A stretch of DNA of 64,000 nt from Anaerolineae bacterium (GTDB lineage: Bacteria; Chloroflexota; Anaerolineae; Promineifilales; Promineifilaceae): contig JAUIAP010000008.1 in NCBI GenBank assembly GCA_030425205.1, positions 124,001 to 188,000 of the forward strand, in the 5' to 3' direction. Both the position numbers and the translations under genes were made by a program. Shown piece by piece: positions 1-7,716 of the stretch. Within the stretch, counting starts at the first letter, position 1. Every line of letters begins with the position of its first letter. The notes below the pieces were generated by a model, which was given only the letters and a program-made list of their open reading frames with translations, was not told the origin of the DNA and did no database searches.

Positions 1-2
1 GG

Positions 3-386
3 CGGACCATCTCGATTGAAGCGTTTGGCAATGCCTACTATGTGGCGGCCGATGCGGGGATTGCTGCGCTCGGTTGCCCGCTCTCTTTTCCAGTTAGCTT
101 GGATGATTGTGCTTACTTTTCGGCCGAAGGTGAGTACGCGGGCGATCCGATGACGATTGTGACAACAGATCGAGGCGGGATTACGCACGAGTTAACGCTT
201 AGCATCACGGCGGATGGCGGGACATTGGGCGTTTTGGATCAGGTGCGGGTCAATGGGGTCGTGCGGGAAACAGATACCTATGCGTTGAAGCGGCAGCGAC
301 CATTTGCAATTTCAACCTTGATTTTTGTGCCTATCGAGGTGTTTGAAAATGACTTTATATTGCCTAGCGTCACCCTTTCACCTTAG
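3..386 (+). CDS. Unknown protein, C-terminal part (5' truncated by window edge)
   Basis: The reading frame is open from the first bases of the window to the TAG at 384-386, giving about 127 visible residues. The start lies outside the window, and the internal GTG at 42 is not needed to explain it. The visible part has alternating short hydrophobic and polar stretches that suggest beta-rich structure, with two cysteines (in LGCPLSF and LDDCAYF). I see no membrane segment in this portion. It contains one TCGGCCGA palindrome, read as Ser-Ala-Glu. The next gene starts 39 bases downstream on the same strand, so the two may be co-transcribed. I do not recognise a family, so function is unassigned. 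Confidence 0.6.
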   Translation, partial: RTISIEAFGNAYYVAADAGIAALGCPLSFPVSLDDCAYFSAEGEYAGDPMTIVTTDRGGITHELTLSITADGGTLGVLDQVRVNGVVRETDTYALKRQRPFAISTLIFVPIEVFENDFILPSVTLSP

Positions 387-425
387 CAAGACAGCAGCGA
401 CCAAGCTGGTCGCGCTCCAACTATC

Positions 426-908
426 ATGAATTTACGTGTGGCGATTGTGTTACTGGTGGCGTTGTGTGTGCTGTTCTTTATGGGGATCGGCGTTGGGGCG
501 ACGGGAGACGATGCGCCATCGCTGGATGCTGCGGCGTGGTTAGACGGGATAGCGGAACGCCTTCCGACGAGCAACGTGTCGAGTGATGCGCTCAATGCGG
601 TGCAGCCGTTGACCTGTTTTGATGAACAAGATGATGCGCTGGTTGTGCTGGCCGATAGCACCTGCCTGTTGGTTCTGGAGCCAGCGCAGCGGCAGCGGGT
701 GTTGAAGTTGACGCTGGTTGCGGGGGATTCGGCCGAAATTAGCATCACGCAACCGGTCAACAAAAAAGGGGGGCTGCTGACGAGTGATGCAGACGGAAAA
801 TCATTTGAGTTAGATATTTTTCGGCAACAATCGGCCGATGATCAAATCAACGTTCGCATCGTCTGCCGTGCGCTCAATGCGGCTAGCTGTCGCCTATTGT
901 TTCCCTAA
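426..908 (+). CDS. Small exported or membrane-anchored hypothetical protein
   Basis: This encodes 160 residues. Residues 4-25 form one strong hydrophobic segment after Asn-Leu-Arg, which reads as a signal peptide or N-terminal anchor; the remainder is polar and probably extracytoplasmic. Four cysteines in the mature part (in LTCFDE, STCLLV, IVCRAL and ASCRLL) could form two disulphides. No clear Shine-Dalgarno precedes the ATG, so the start is the least certain point. It follows the truncated gene by 39 bases and ends 10 bases before the convergent membrane-protein gene. Two TCGGCCGA palindromes lie in it (729 and 831). No family is recognised. Confidence 0.55.
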   Translation: MNLRVAIVLLVALCVLFFMGIGVGATGDDAPSLDAAAWLDGIAERLPTSNVSSDALNAVQPLTCFDEQDDALVVLADSTCLLVLEPAQRQRVLKLTLVAGDSAEISITQPVNKKGGLLTSDADGKSFELDIFRQQSADDQINVRIVCRALNAASCRLLFP

Positions 909-918
909 AAATTGATGC

Positions 919-1668
919 TCATGTGACCGCTTTCACGATTGACACAATCGCGCCAATCAGCAAGACAATCGCCCAAACACCCCCACAAATCGCCATCACG
1001 ATTGCCCCAATTGCGTCGGTGATGCTGACCAAAAAGAGCGGCACAAAGCCGTGCAAAAAACTGATGACAATGTTGGCGAGCAACGCCGTGAGGATCATCA
1101 ACATGAGTCCCTTGTTTTGCAAAAAGCGTTGTTGCGCCAGCAGCAGACAAATCACAAACGCCACTTTTAGCACCATCACCAAGCTAAGAACGGCGGCGGC
1201 GGCGCCACGTGCGAAGAAGGCATAGAGCGCAAAATAGGCGATTGTGCCAAAGGGGACGGCGAACAGCAGTCCAAGCATCACAAGCAGTTTTCCAAATGCG
1301 AAAAAGCCGATTCCAAGCGCGGCGAGCAGAATCAAGATGGAAAAAATGAGCGTGATGATGCCCTGAATTTTGCCGTGCAGCGCGTTTGAGATCGTCAGCG
1401 AAACCGTCATCAATCCAATCGTAAACAACAATATCCCATCGACTAACGCCAGCGCAGCAATGGCAAGTCCCGGCACAGAGTCGGCAATGTCTGCCATCTC
1501 ATCGGGATCACACTCGTCGCGCAGATCATCGTCGTCGGGAAGTTGGCTGCAAACGTTTGAGATTGCGGGGGCAGAGATCAACAATCCCCCGCCAATCTCG
1601 ATGGTGACGATAAATGCCAGCAGGACGAGCGCGGCGATAAAAAAGGGGGTTCGCAGTTGATCGGTCAT
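919..1668 (-). CDS. Multi-pass membrane protein of unknown function
   Basis: This encodes 249 residues from the ATG at 1668, chosen because an AAGGA-type ribosome binding site lies about 8 bases upstream. The frame stays open further upstream, but that extension lacks a ribosome site and would place a second hydrophobic stretch ahead of Met-Thr-Asp-Gln. After a short N-terminus there is a first membrane helix (about residues 8-30). An acidic loop rich in Asp/Glu with two cysteines follows, then about six to seven more hydrophobic helices to the C-terminus. There is no transporter motif or conserved charged residue that I can name. It converges tail-to-tail with the preceding small gene with a 10-base gap, and no terminator is visible between them. 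Confidence 0.65.
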   Translation of the reverse strand: MTDQLRTPFFIAALVLLAFIVTIEIGGGLLISAPAISNVCSQLPDDDDLRDECDPDEMADIADSVPGLAIAALALVDGILLFTIGLMTVSLTISNALHGKIQGIITLIFSILILLAALGIGFFAFGKLLVMLGLLFAVPFGTIAYFALYAFFARGAAAAVLSLVMVLKVAFVICLLLAQQRFLQNKGLMLMILTALLANIVISFLHGFVPLFLVSITDAIGAIVMAICGGVWAIVLLIGAIVSIVKAVT

Positions 1669-1778
1669 AGCATAGGTTCCTTGTTGACATGATGATAGTC
1701 CCGACAAGTAAAGTACACAAATGCAAATGGAGATCAGGTTGTTAGGCGACACGCCGCTCCCCAAAATGGAACGCTGAA

Positions 1779-1809
1779 GAATGGATACCTGCCTGCGCAG
1801 GTATGACAG
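1779..1809 (-). repeat. Inverted fragment of the 114-bp MITE-like repeat
   Basis: About 31 bases match, in opposite orientation, the hairpin part of the repeat at 1997-2110 (TACCTGC, short loop, GCAGGTA and the following ATCCATTC). The ends of the element are missing, so this is a remnant or an independently copied inner hairpin. Confidence 0.6.
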
Positions 1810-1861
1810 ATTCTTTTCCAGAGAGTCTGATTAGTACGACATCGAGACTTTTCCAAAATCC

Positions 1862-1985
1862 TACGGCTAAAGCCGAAGGCTGATACGCGAAACGCGCTCA
1901 AGCGCGTTGTTTGCAGTGCGTTTCAACGCACTTTGTATATCAGCCTTTGAACGCGAAGCGGGGGCGGCAGCCCTATTTTAACCAC
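1862..1985. repeat. Intergenic repeat family R, copy 1
   Basis: About 120 bases with two internal hairpins: an arm around GCGCTCAAGCGC and a second made of AGTGCGTTTCAACGCACTT. It is flanked by GGCTGATACGC and a GAACGCGAAGCGGGGGCGG tail. Two further copies lie at 24203-24300 and 24331-24475. It is non-coding and occupies the left half of the 549-base gap between the membrane protein and the subtilase. Confidence 0.75.
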
Positions 1986-1996
1986 AGGCTCTTCAG

Positions 1997-2110
1997 TGCA
2001 GCGTAAAGTAAGTCCTGTCATACCTGCGAAGGCAGGTATCCATTCTTTTCTAAGACTGGATTCTCGCCTGCGCGGGAATGACCGCACCATAAAATTTACT
2101 TTACACTGTA
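1997..2110 (+). mobile_element. MITE-like repeat element, copy A (114 bp)
   Basis: The element is bounded by imperfect inverted termini: TGCAGCGTAAAGTA on the left and TACTTTACACTGTA on the right (12 of 14 positions complementary). Inside are two hairpins: TACCTGC/GCAGGTA, then CGC-CTGC-GCG. A second full copy of exactly the same length lies at 48024-48137, and a 3'-truncated copy at 59901-59980. It encodes nothing. A small non-autonomous transposable element is the simplest reading, but no transposase with matching ends is present here and no clear target duplication is visible. Confidence 0.75.
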
Positions 2111-2157
2111 TTCAATCAGTCCATTGAAGTCTCGTTGTAGTGGCAGTTATCCCCAAA

Positions 2158-2189
2158 ATAAAAAAAACCGCACGAAGGTTCTCCGTGCG
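2158..2189 (-). terminator. Rho-independent terminator of the subtilase gene
   Basis: Read on the minus strand, CCGCACG pairs with CGTGCGG around a 9-base loop and is followed by an uninterrupted T run. It sits 28 bases beyond the stop codon of the minus-strand subtilase. Confidence 0.85.
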
Positions 2190-2217
2190 GTGAGTGAAGG
2201 TAGAGGGAAATAATAAG

Positions 2218-3522
2218 TTAGTGGTTGCTTACATCAAGCAGGGGTTCTTTGATGTTGTCCCCGTCATCAACGTTGTTCCAGTTCAAATTGCCGCTGTTTT
2301 GCAGCGCGTTTTGCACCTGTGCAGGCGATGCGCTGGGATTGTTCGCCTTATAGAGTGCGGCCGCGCCAGCGACGTGTGGCGATGCCATTGAGGTGCCAGA
2401 AATGGTGTTGTAGCCGCCGTCGTTCCACGTTGAGTAGATGCAAACGCCGGGAGCGATAATGTCTACATCTGCGCCATAGTTGCTGAAGTTGGCAAATGTG
2501 TCATCGACATCGCTACGACAGGTTGGCGATCCCAACCCACCGGGCGCACCATCAAAGTCAGCCAATGCAGAAACGGTAATCACTTGGTCAAACGATGCGG
2601 GGCGTTTGGTCGCCGCATTTGTCGATTCATTGCCAGCCGCAACTACATAGGTCACACCAGCCGCAACCGAGTTGCAAATCGCTTCCTGATAACCGCCGTC
2701 GTTGCAGCCCGCTTCGGTGCCAGACCCGCCCAAGCTCATGTTGGCAACTTCGATGATGTCGGCATTTGCCGTCACCCAATCGATCGCACCGATAATGGCA
2801 GAGAGCGAACAACTGCCACTGTTGCCGCACACTTTTAATGCCCACAGGCGTGCGCCGGGTGCCACACCAACAACTCCGATGCCGTTGTCAATCGCGCCAA
2901 CCGTACCTGCAACGTGGGAACCATGTCCGTTGCCGTCGCTATATTTGTGTGCTGGCCCGCTCGTGAAGTTCACGCCGCCAGCGATGTTGAGGTCGGGATG
3001 GCTTGAGATACCGCTGTCGATAATGGCAACATCGACATCAACACTGCCGCTTCCGTTGCCAGCCGCCGTGCTACTCAGATCACCACCAATCCGCAAGATC
3101 CCTTCTGGAATCGTTTGGTTCCCGCCTGTTGGGGGTGGCGTTGGTTCTGGGCCGGGAGTTGGCTCTGGACAGGGGGTAGGATTTTTGCCTTTGCCACAGG
3201 GCGGGGCATTAAGGTAAAAAATCTGGTCAGGGACAATAGAAACGACGTTCGGATCAGCTTGCAGAGCAGCTAAACGGCCAGCAGGCACACGTGCAGCGAA
3301 GCCATGCAGGGCATGACCATAGACAAGGCTGACGTTGGCGCCATGGGCGTTGGCGAGTGCTTGCGCAGCGGCCTGTACGGGTAAATCTTTGTTTACCTTG
3401 ATGATGTATTGGTCGGGGATGTTTGCGCCGTTGGCGAGGGTCGGTTCGGCCGAAAAGCTCATTACACCAAACAGGAACAGGCTAAAAGCCACAAAAAGCA
3501 TCGGGATAGTTCGTTTCATCAT
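2218..3522 (-). CDS. Secreted subtilisin-family (S8) serine protease
   Basis: This is a 434-residue exported endopeptidase. A signal peptide covers residues 1-30. An inhibitor-I9-type propeptide follows (about 35-105), then a Pro/Thr/Glu-rich linker, then the catalytic domain. The triad is Asp169 (IIDSG), His200 (GHGSHVAG) and Ser378 (GTSMASPH), with the oxyanion Asn in AAGNES. Several cysteines in the catalytic domain resemble the disulphide-bearing proteinase K/aqualysin branch. Two ATGs stand side by side at 3522 and 3519; the GGAG site lies 3 or 6 bases upstream, so the second is slightly better placed. The gene is transcribed away from the ECF sigma gene across a shared 209-base region, which makes it a plausible target of that sigma factor (inference). 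A strong terminator follows. Confidence 0.93.
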   Translation of the reverse strand: MMKRTIPMLFVAFSLFLFGVMSFSAEPTLANGANIPDQYIIKVNKDLPVQAAAQALANAHGANVSLVYGHALHGFAARVPAGRLAALQADPNVVSIVPDQIFYLNAPPCGKGKNPTPCPEPTPGPEPTPPPTGGNQTIPEGILRIGGDLSSTAAGNGSGSVDVDVAIIDSGISSHPDLNIAGGVNFTSGPAHKYSDGNGHGSHVAGTVGAIDNGIGVVGVAPGARLWALKVCGNSGSCSLSAIIGAIDWVTANADIIEVANMSLGGSGTEAGCNDGGYQEAICNSVAAGVTYVVAAGNESTNAATKRPASFDQVITVSALADFDGAPGGLGSPTCRSDVDDTFANFSNYGADVDIIAPGVCIYSTWNDGGYNTISGTSMASPHVAGAAALYKANNPSASPAQVQNALQNSGNLNWNNVDDGDNIKEPLLDVSNH

Positions 3523-3627
3523 GTACTCCAGATTGTAAATTTTTGACAGTTCAACTAAGGAGTGGTGAGTTTGTGCGCGAAAAATACATTCGTGTTCAAA
3601 TTGGGGGGAAGTTGCTAGTTGCTGGTC

Positions 3628-3677
3628 GCTAGTGGCTAGTGAAGAAACGAATGCACTAGCCACTAGCAACTAGCCAC
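3628..3677. repeat. Hairpin-forming CTAG-rich phrase repeat
   Basis: The segment is built of variants of GCTAGTGGCTAGT on one side and their complement on the other. Positions 3628-3641 pair perfectly with 3654-3667 around a 12-base loop. It lies in the divergent region between the subtilase and the ECF sigma gene, so it could influence either leader, but it looks like a simple repeat rather than an operator. Confidence 0.65.
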
Positions 3678-3731
3678 TTTTTCTAAAGATGGCCTGAAAG
3701 AGAGAATCGCAACAATATAGATAGAGGTGTA

Positions 3732-4283
3732 ATGCAGAAGAAGTCAGATTGGCAATTGATTCAAGCGTGCAGGCGCGGTAATGGCGCTGCATGGCAGCAG
3801 GTGGTCGACCGTTATGAGCGGTTGCTGTTTGCGATCTGTCGGCGTTATGGGTTGACACAGGGAGATTCGGCCGATGTTGTGCAAACCACCTTTATCGACA
3901 TGCTGCAACAGCTTGACCAATTCCACCCAGAGAGCAATCTCAAGGGGTGGCTCGGCACAGTCGGCCGCCGCCATGCGTGGCGCGTGCTCAATCGCTACGA
4001 CCATGAACAGGTGCAAAGTCCGCCCGACCTGCGCGAAATGATGGCGGCACTCGGCGCAATAACGGACGGAGTGAACGATGATTTTGCCGTTCTCGACTGG
4101 CTGCACGACGGGTTAGAGACGCTGGGCGGTCGCTGTCAAAAATTGGTGACGCTGCTCTACTTTGATGAAGATAGCTCGTATGACAAAGTTTCCGAGCAGT
4201 TAGCGATGCCAAAGGGCAGCATTGGCGCCACACGGTCGCGCTGTTTGAAAAAGTTGCGCGAGATTTTGGAGCAGTCGGCTTGA
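3732..4283 (+). CDS. ECF-type RNA polymerase sigma factor
   Basis: This encodes 183 residues, the usual ECF length. Region 2 (about residues 20-90) contains the DVVQTTFIDML stretch typical of core-binding/-10 recognition. Region 4 (about 118-178) contains a helix-turn-helix ending in SIGATRSRCLKKLRE. An AGAGGTG ribosome site precedes the ATG. It heads a same-strand set with a small partner protein, a TPR-CHAT protein and a subtilase, and is divergent from another subtilase. No classical anti-sigma gene with a zinc-finger motif is adjacent; the following small protein occupies that position. Likely role: switching on this protease locus and other secreted-protein genes in response to an unidentified cue (inference). 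Confidence 0.93.
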   Translation: MQKKSDWQLIQACRRGNGAAWQQVVDRYERLLFAICRRYGLTQGDSADVVQTTFIDMLQQLDQFHPESNLKGWLGTVGRRHAWRVLNRYDHEQVQSPPDLREMMAALGAITDGVNDDFAVLDWLHDGLETLGGRCQKLVTLLYFDEDSSYDKVSEQLAMPKGSIGATRSRCLKKLREILEQSA

Positions 4284-4416
4284 TGTCCGTTCGGAGGTTG
4301 TTTCTGCATAGGGCGTTGCCGCGTCGCACCACGAAGAATTGCGTTCTTTGCAGATTGACTTCGGAAAATGTATTTTTTCGGCCGAAATCCCCCACCCCTT
4401 CACTGAGGATGTAACC

Positions 4417-4917
4417 ATGAATGATCACGTTTGGGAACAAAAATTTGCAGAGCTAGCCAAGGCCAGCGGCATGAACACGCTGTCGGAAGCGCAACGCGCT
4501 GAGCTAATGAGCGCGTTCGCAGAACATTCTAGCACGCGCCCGTCGCTCTTAGAGCGATTTGTTGCGACGCTCTCTTTTGACAGCTTTGCCGAACTAGGGC
4601 TAGAGGGGGCGCGCGAGTCATATTCGGCCGATACACGCCAACTGTTCTATATCTGTCCATTGGGCGACATTGCGCTCGACTTTATGCAGCAGTCGGATGG
4701 CTGTCTACTCACGGGACAGCTCTTCTTCAGCAGAGAAAATCAGCCATTTACAGTCACCATTGTGCGCGATGGGGACATCGTGGCGACAACGACCACAAAG
4801 TCTCGCAACAACTTTCGTCTATTGCTTGCGTCGGGCGTGGCCGATTTGACCCTCGCCAACGAGAATCAATCCGTAACGCTCAAAAATGTCCCATTGGAGC
4901 TGGCGCGTGGAAAATGA
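4417..4917 (+). CDS. Small ECF-associated partner protein with beta-rich C-terminal domain
   Basis: This encodes 166 residues from the ATG at 4417, which has a GAGGA site about 9 bases upstream; the longer open frame from 4339 lacks one. Residues 1-55 are helical and charged and end in LLERFVATLSFDSF. Residues 75-165 are beta-rich (GQLFFSRENQPFTVTIV, LADLTLANENQSVTLKN-like strands) and recall a carboxypeptidase-regulatory-like fold. Proteins of this architecture sit between ECF sigma factors and CHAT proteins in related bacteria, as far as I recall. Position suggests a regulator or scaffold for sigma or CHAT. It has no signal peptide, so it is probably cytoplasmic. Its last 11 bases overlap the next gene if that gene uses GTG 4907. 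Confidence 0.7.
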   Translation: MNDHVWEQKFAELAKASGMNTLSEAQRAELMSAFAEHSSTRPSLLERFVATLSFDSFAELGLEGARESYSADTRQLFYICPLGDIALDFMQQSDGCLLTGQLFFSRENQPFTVTIVRDGDIVATTTTKSRNNFRLLLASGVADLTLANENQSVTLKNVPLELARGK

Positions 4918-7594
4918 GGCAATCGCAATTCTGCTGGCAGAACCAGATCAAGAAATTCAGCAGGCGTTGTTAGAAGGGATTGATCTGACCGATCTCATTC
5001 AAGCTGCCACACAGCGACTGCAATCGGAGCCTCAAACAGCGCGGGCATTGTTAGCACTCGTTGCCAATGACCATGCGCACGCTGCCTATCTACTCGCGCA
5101 AGCATACGCGCAAGCGGGGCAGTTTGACAGCGCATTGCCGCTGATTGAACAGGCACGCGCCCAATTTTTGGCAGATGGTGACGACGTTTCCGTCGCACGC
5201 ACAAGCGTTGGGCAAATGATGATTTTAGGTGCGTTGGGCCAGCACCAAGCTGCGCTAGAGCTGGCGGACACCGCGCTCCAAACGATTGGCGAGCGTGCGC
5301 CATTGGTCAGCGGCAAGCTATTACAGAATCAGGGGTTAATCCACGAACAGCGCGGTGATTTTACAGCAGCGTTGGCGAGCTATGCGGCGGCCGATGCGAT
5401 CTTTGAGCAAGGTGATTTCCCGACTGAACGCAGCGATATATTGAAGAATCGCGGCGTGACGCTGCTCTCAATGGGTGCGGCACACGACGCGCTGGCGGCG
5501 TTTGAACAAGCTGCAAATCTGGTGGATGAAGCGACCCAACCATTGCGACAGGGGCGCACGCTTGCCAACATCGGTTATGCCCAGCAACTGTTGGGAAACT
5601 ACAGTGAAAGTCTAGCCACAACAGAGGCGGCGCGTGAGCTGCTGGAAAGACACGGCTTTAGTCAATATGCGCTGGCCGTGCAGGTCGATTTGGCTGATCT
5701 CTTTCAAACGCTCAATCGCAGCGACGACGCAATCACAAATTATGCCCATGCCCATGCTGGCTTGACCCCGTTTGGGATGAACTATCACATCGCGCGTGCG
5801 CTGTTTGGCTGGGGGATCGCGCATTGTGCAGCGGGACAGTTTGAGCAGGCGGCTGAAAAACTCGCCGCTGCCAAAACCGCATTTACGGAACTCGACAATG
5901 CGACGTTTGTCCAGCGCGTGACGGTTGAGCAAGCCAGTTTGGCGTTAAAAGAGGGCGATAGAGCCGCTGCGCTCACGCTTGTCAACGAACTGTTGCGCAC
6001 CGATCTCTCAGATCAAACGCGCATCGTCGCACTGCTGATTCAATTTGATGCCACAGATGACAGCGCGGTGCGTCGTGATGCGCTGGCGAATGCGTTTGAA
6101 ATCGTTGAACGTCTGCCATTGCCCCATCTACGCTATCGACTTTTGCAGCGACAAGGGCAGCTTGCGGTTGCGCTGGATGATCTGGAATCGGCCGAAACCT
6201 TTTTCCGCGCAGCCATCGACATCATCGAAACCTTACGCGGCACGCTCCAGCAAGAAGCCCTGCGCATCAGCTTTTTGCACGACCGCCTGACGCCCCATCG
6301 CGAGCTTTTGCGCGTCCTGCTCGAACAAGAGCGCATCGACGCGGCGTGGGAGCTTGGGGAGCAGATCAAAGCGCGCACGCTGACCGAAGCACAGCGACAC
6401 GAACAGACCGACACAACGACTGAACCGCAGATCGCCACGCTGCGCCAAGAGTTAGACGCACTCTACAATACCTTGCTCGACGAGCATAGCGTGACGCGGC
6501 GCACTCAGCATCATGCCACGCTACGTCAGCGCATGATTGCCCTCGAAAGGCGCGTTGAACAACAGTACACGGCCCTTATTCCACCACAACCGACCGCCGC
6601 ACCTGCCAACGAAACAGCAAACATCACCTACCACCTGATGGGAGAGGAGCTACTCGCCTTTGTCAAGGTTGAGAAGACCCGACATGTTGTCCGGCAGCTT
6701 GCAACGATCGGCGACATTACGGAGGCGGTCGAGAATTGGGAGGTACAGCTGCGCTGGATGCGGGGCGGACAAACGTTTTTGCGCCATCGCAAGGAGCAAC
6801 TGACCGACTATGCAATCGAGGCGTTGCAAGAGCTGCACGCGCTTGTGTTCGCACCGCTGGAACAGTTGGTGAAAAATTGCCCCGAACTGCTGATCGTGCC
6901 ATCAGGCATTTTGCATCGGATTCCATTCCACGCGCTGCACGATGGCGACCACTATCTGATTGAACGGATGACGTTGCGCTGTGCGCCCAGCGTGACGGTC
7001 GATCAGCTTGCGAAACGTGCGGCTGCGCCCGACTATCAACACGTTGCGGCGATTGAGGTTGATGATCCCGCGTTGGCGTATGTTTCGGCCGAAATTGCCG
7101 CCCTAATTCCCCACTTCACCACCGTTGACCAGTTCCACAACGCAACTGCCACTCGCCATGCCATCACAACTAGCACCGCCCCTGTGTTACACTTCGCCAC
7201 ACACGGCATCTTCCGCAGCGAACACCCGCTCTTTTCGGGCTTACGTCTGCACGATGGCTGGCTGACCGCGCACGACGTCACGCGGCTCAACCTTTACAAT
7301 CGGCTCGTCGTTCTCAGCGCGTGCGAGTCGGGACGGACGCAACTGGCAGCAGGGGATGAGGCATTGGGGCTACCGCACGCCTTTTTGGGTGCGGGGGCGC
7401 GCGCCGTGATCGCATCGTTGTGGTTGGTGCAAGATGAAGTTTCGGCCGAATTAATGCCCAACTTCTACCAACAACTGCAAATGACGCAAGACCCCGCCGC
7501 TGCATTGCGTAATGCCCAGTTGGCGATGCTTGCATCCCGTCCACACCCTTACTTTTGGGCTAATTTTGTGCTATTTGGGGGAGACGTTAGGTAG
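4907..7594 (+). CDS. TPR-CHAT protein (caspase-like cysteine peptidase)
   Basis: This encodes 895 residues. The GTG at 4907 is preferred because GGAG lies 8 bases before it; an in-frame ATG at 4886 has no ribosome site and would lengthen the overlap with the previous gene. Residues about 40-430 are a run of tetratricopeptide repeats. A helical linker follows, and residues about 560-895 form the CHAT domain. The predicted catalytic dyad is visible as His766 (HFATHG) and Cys806 (LSACESG). CHAT proteins are caspase-superfamily peptidases, several of which act as effectors released by a bound regulator. There is no signal peptide, so it is probably cytoplasmic. Translational coupling with the partner gene and a downstream subtilase suggest a proteolytic relay (inference). 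Confidence 0.92.
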   Translation: MENEAIAILLAEPDQEIQQALLEGIDLTDLIQAATQRLQSEPQTARALLALVANDHAHAAYLLAQAYAQAGQFDSALPLIEQARAQFLADGDDVSVARTSVGQMMILGALGQHQAALELADTALQTIGERAPLVSGKLLQNQGLIHEQRGDFTAALASYAAADAIFEQGDFPTERSDILKNRGVTLLSMGAAHDALAAFEQAANLVDEATQPLRQGRTLANIGYAQQLLGNYSESLATTEAARELLERHGFSQYALAVQVDLADLFQTLNRSDDAITNYAHAHAGLTPFGMNYHIARALFGWGIAHCAAGQFEQAAEKLAAAKTAFTELDNATFVQRVTVEQASLALKEGDRAAALTLVNELLRTDLSDQTRIVALLIQFDATDDSAVRRDALANAFEIVERLPLPHLRYRLLQRQGQLAVALDDLESAETFFRAAIDIIETLRGTLQQEALRISFLHDRLTPHRELLRVLLEQERIDAAWELGEQIKARTLTEAQRHEQTDTTTEPQIATLRQELDALYNTLLDEHSVTRRTQHHATLRQRMIALERRVEQQYTALIPPQPTAAPANETANITYHLMGEELLAFVKVEKTRHVVRQLATIGDITEAVENWEVQLRWMRGGQTFLRHRKEQLTDYAIEALQELHALVFAPLEQLVKNCPELLIVPSGILHRIPFHALHDGDHYLIERMTLRCAPSVTVDQLAKRAAAPDYQHVAAIEVDDPALAYVSAEIAALIPHFTTVDQFHNATATRHAITTSTAPVLHFATHGIFRSEHPLFSGLRLHDGWLTAHDVTRLNLYNRLVVLSACESGRTQLAAGDEALGLPHAFLGAGARAVIASLWLVQDEVSAELMPNFYQQLQMTQDPAAALRNAQLAMLASRPHPYFWANFVLFGGDVR

Positions 7595-7605
7595 ACCGTA
7601 ACGAT

Positions 7606-7699
7606 CATCTCGCATAGTGGACACCATCACTTGCGCAGCAGCATCAGGTAGCGAGATGAAATTTATAGAGTATTTGCCCGCAATCTATCGAAGGGCAAA
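7606..7699 (+). other. Two small inverted repeats between the CHAT and subtilase genes
   Basis: CATCTCGC (7606-7613) pairs with GCGAGATG (7651-7658), and TTTGCCC (7673-7679) pairs with GGGCAAA (7693-7699). Neither is followed by a T run, so they do not look like terminators. In the transcript they would form two short stems just upstream of the subtilase ribosome site (AGAGGA before ATG 7717) and could modulate its translation or stabilise the message. Confidence 0.35.
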
Positions 7700-7716
7700 A
7701 GGTAGAGGATTGATCG

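Noticed and set aside
5382-5390. GCGGCCGA and TCGGCCGC sites counted with the iterated palindrome
   Set aside because: Single-mismatch versions occur (for example near 45, 5388, 8839 and 11974) but are much rarer and not palindromic at the outer base, so they were left out of the count.
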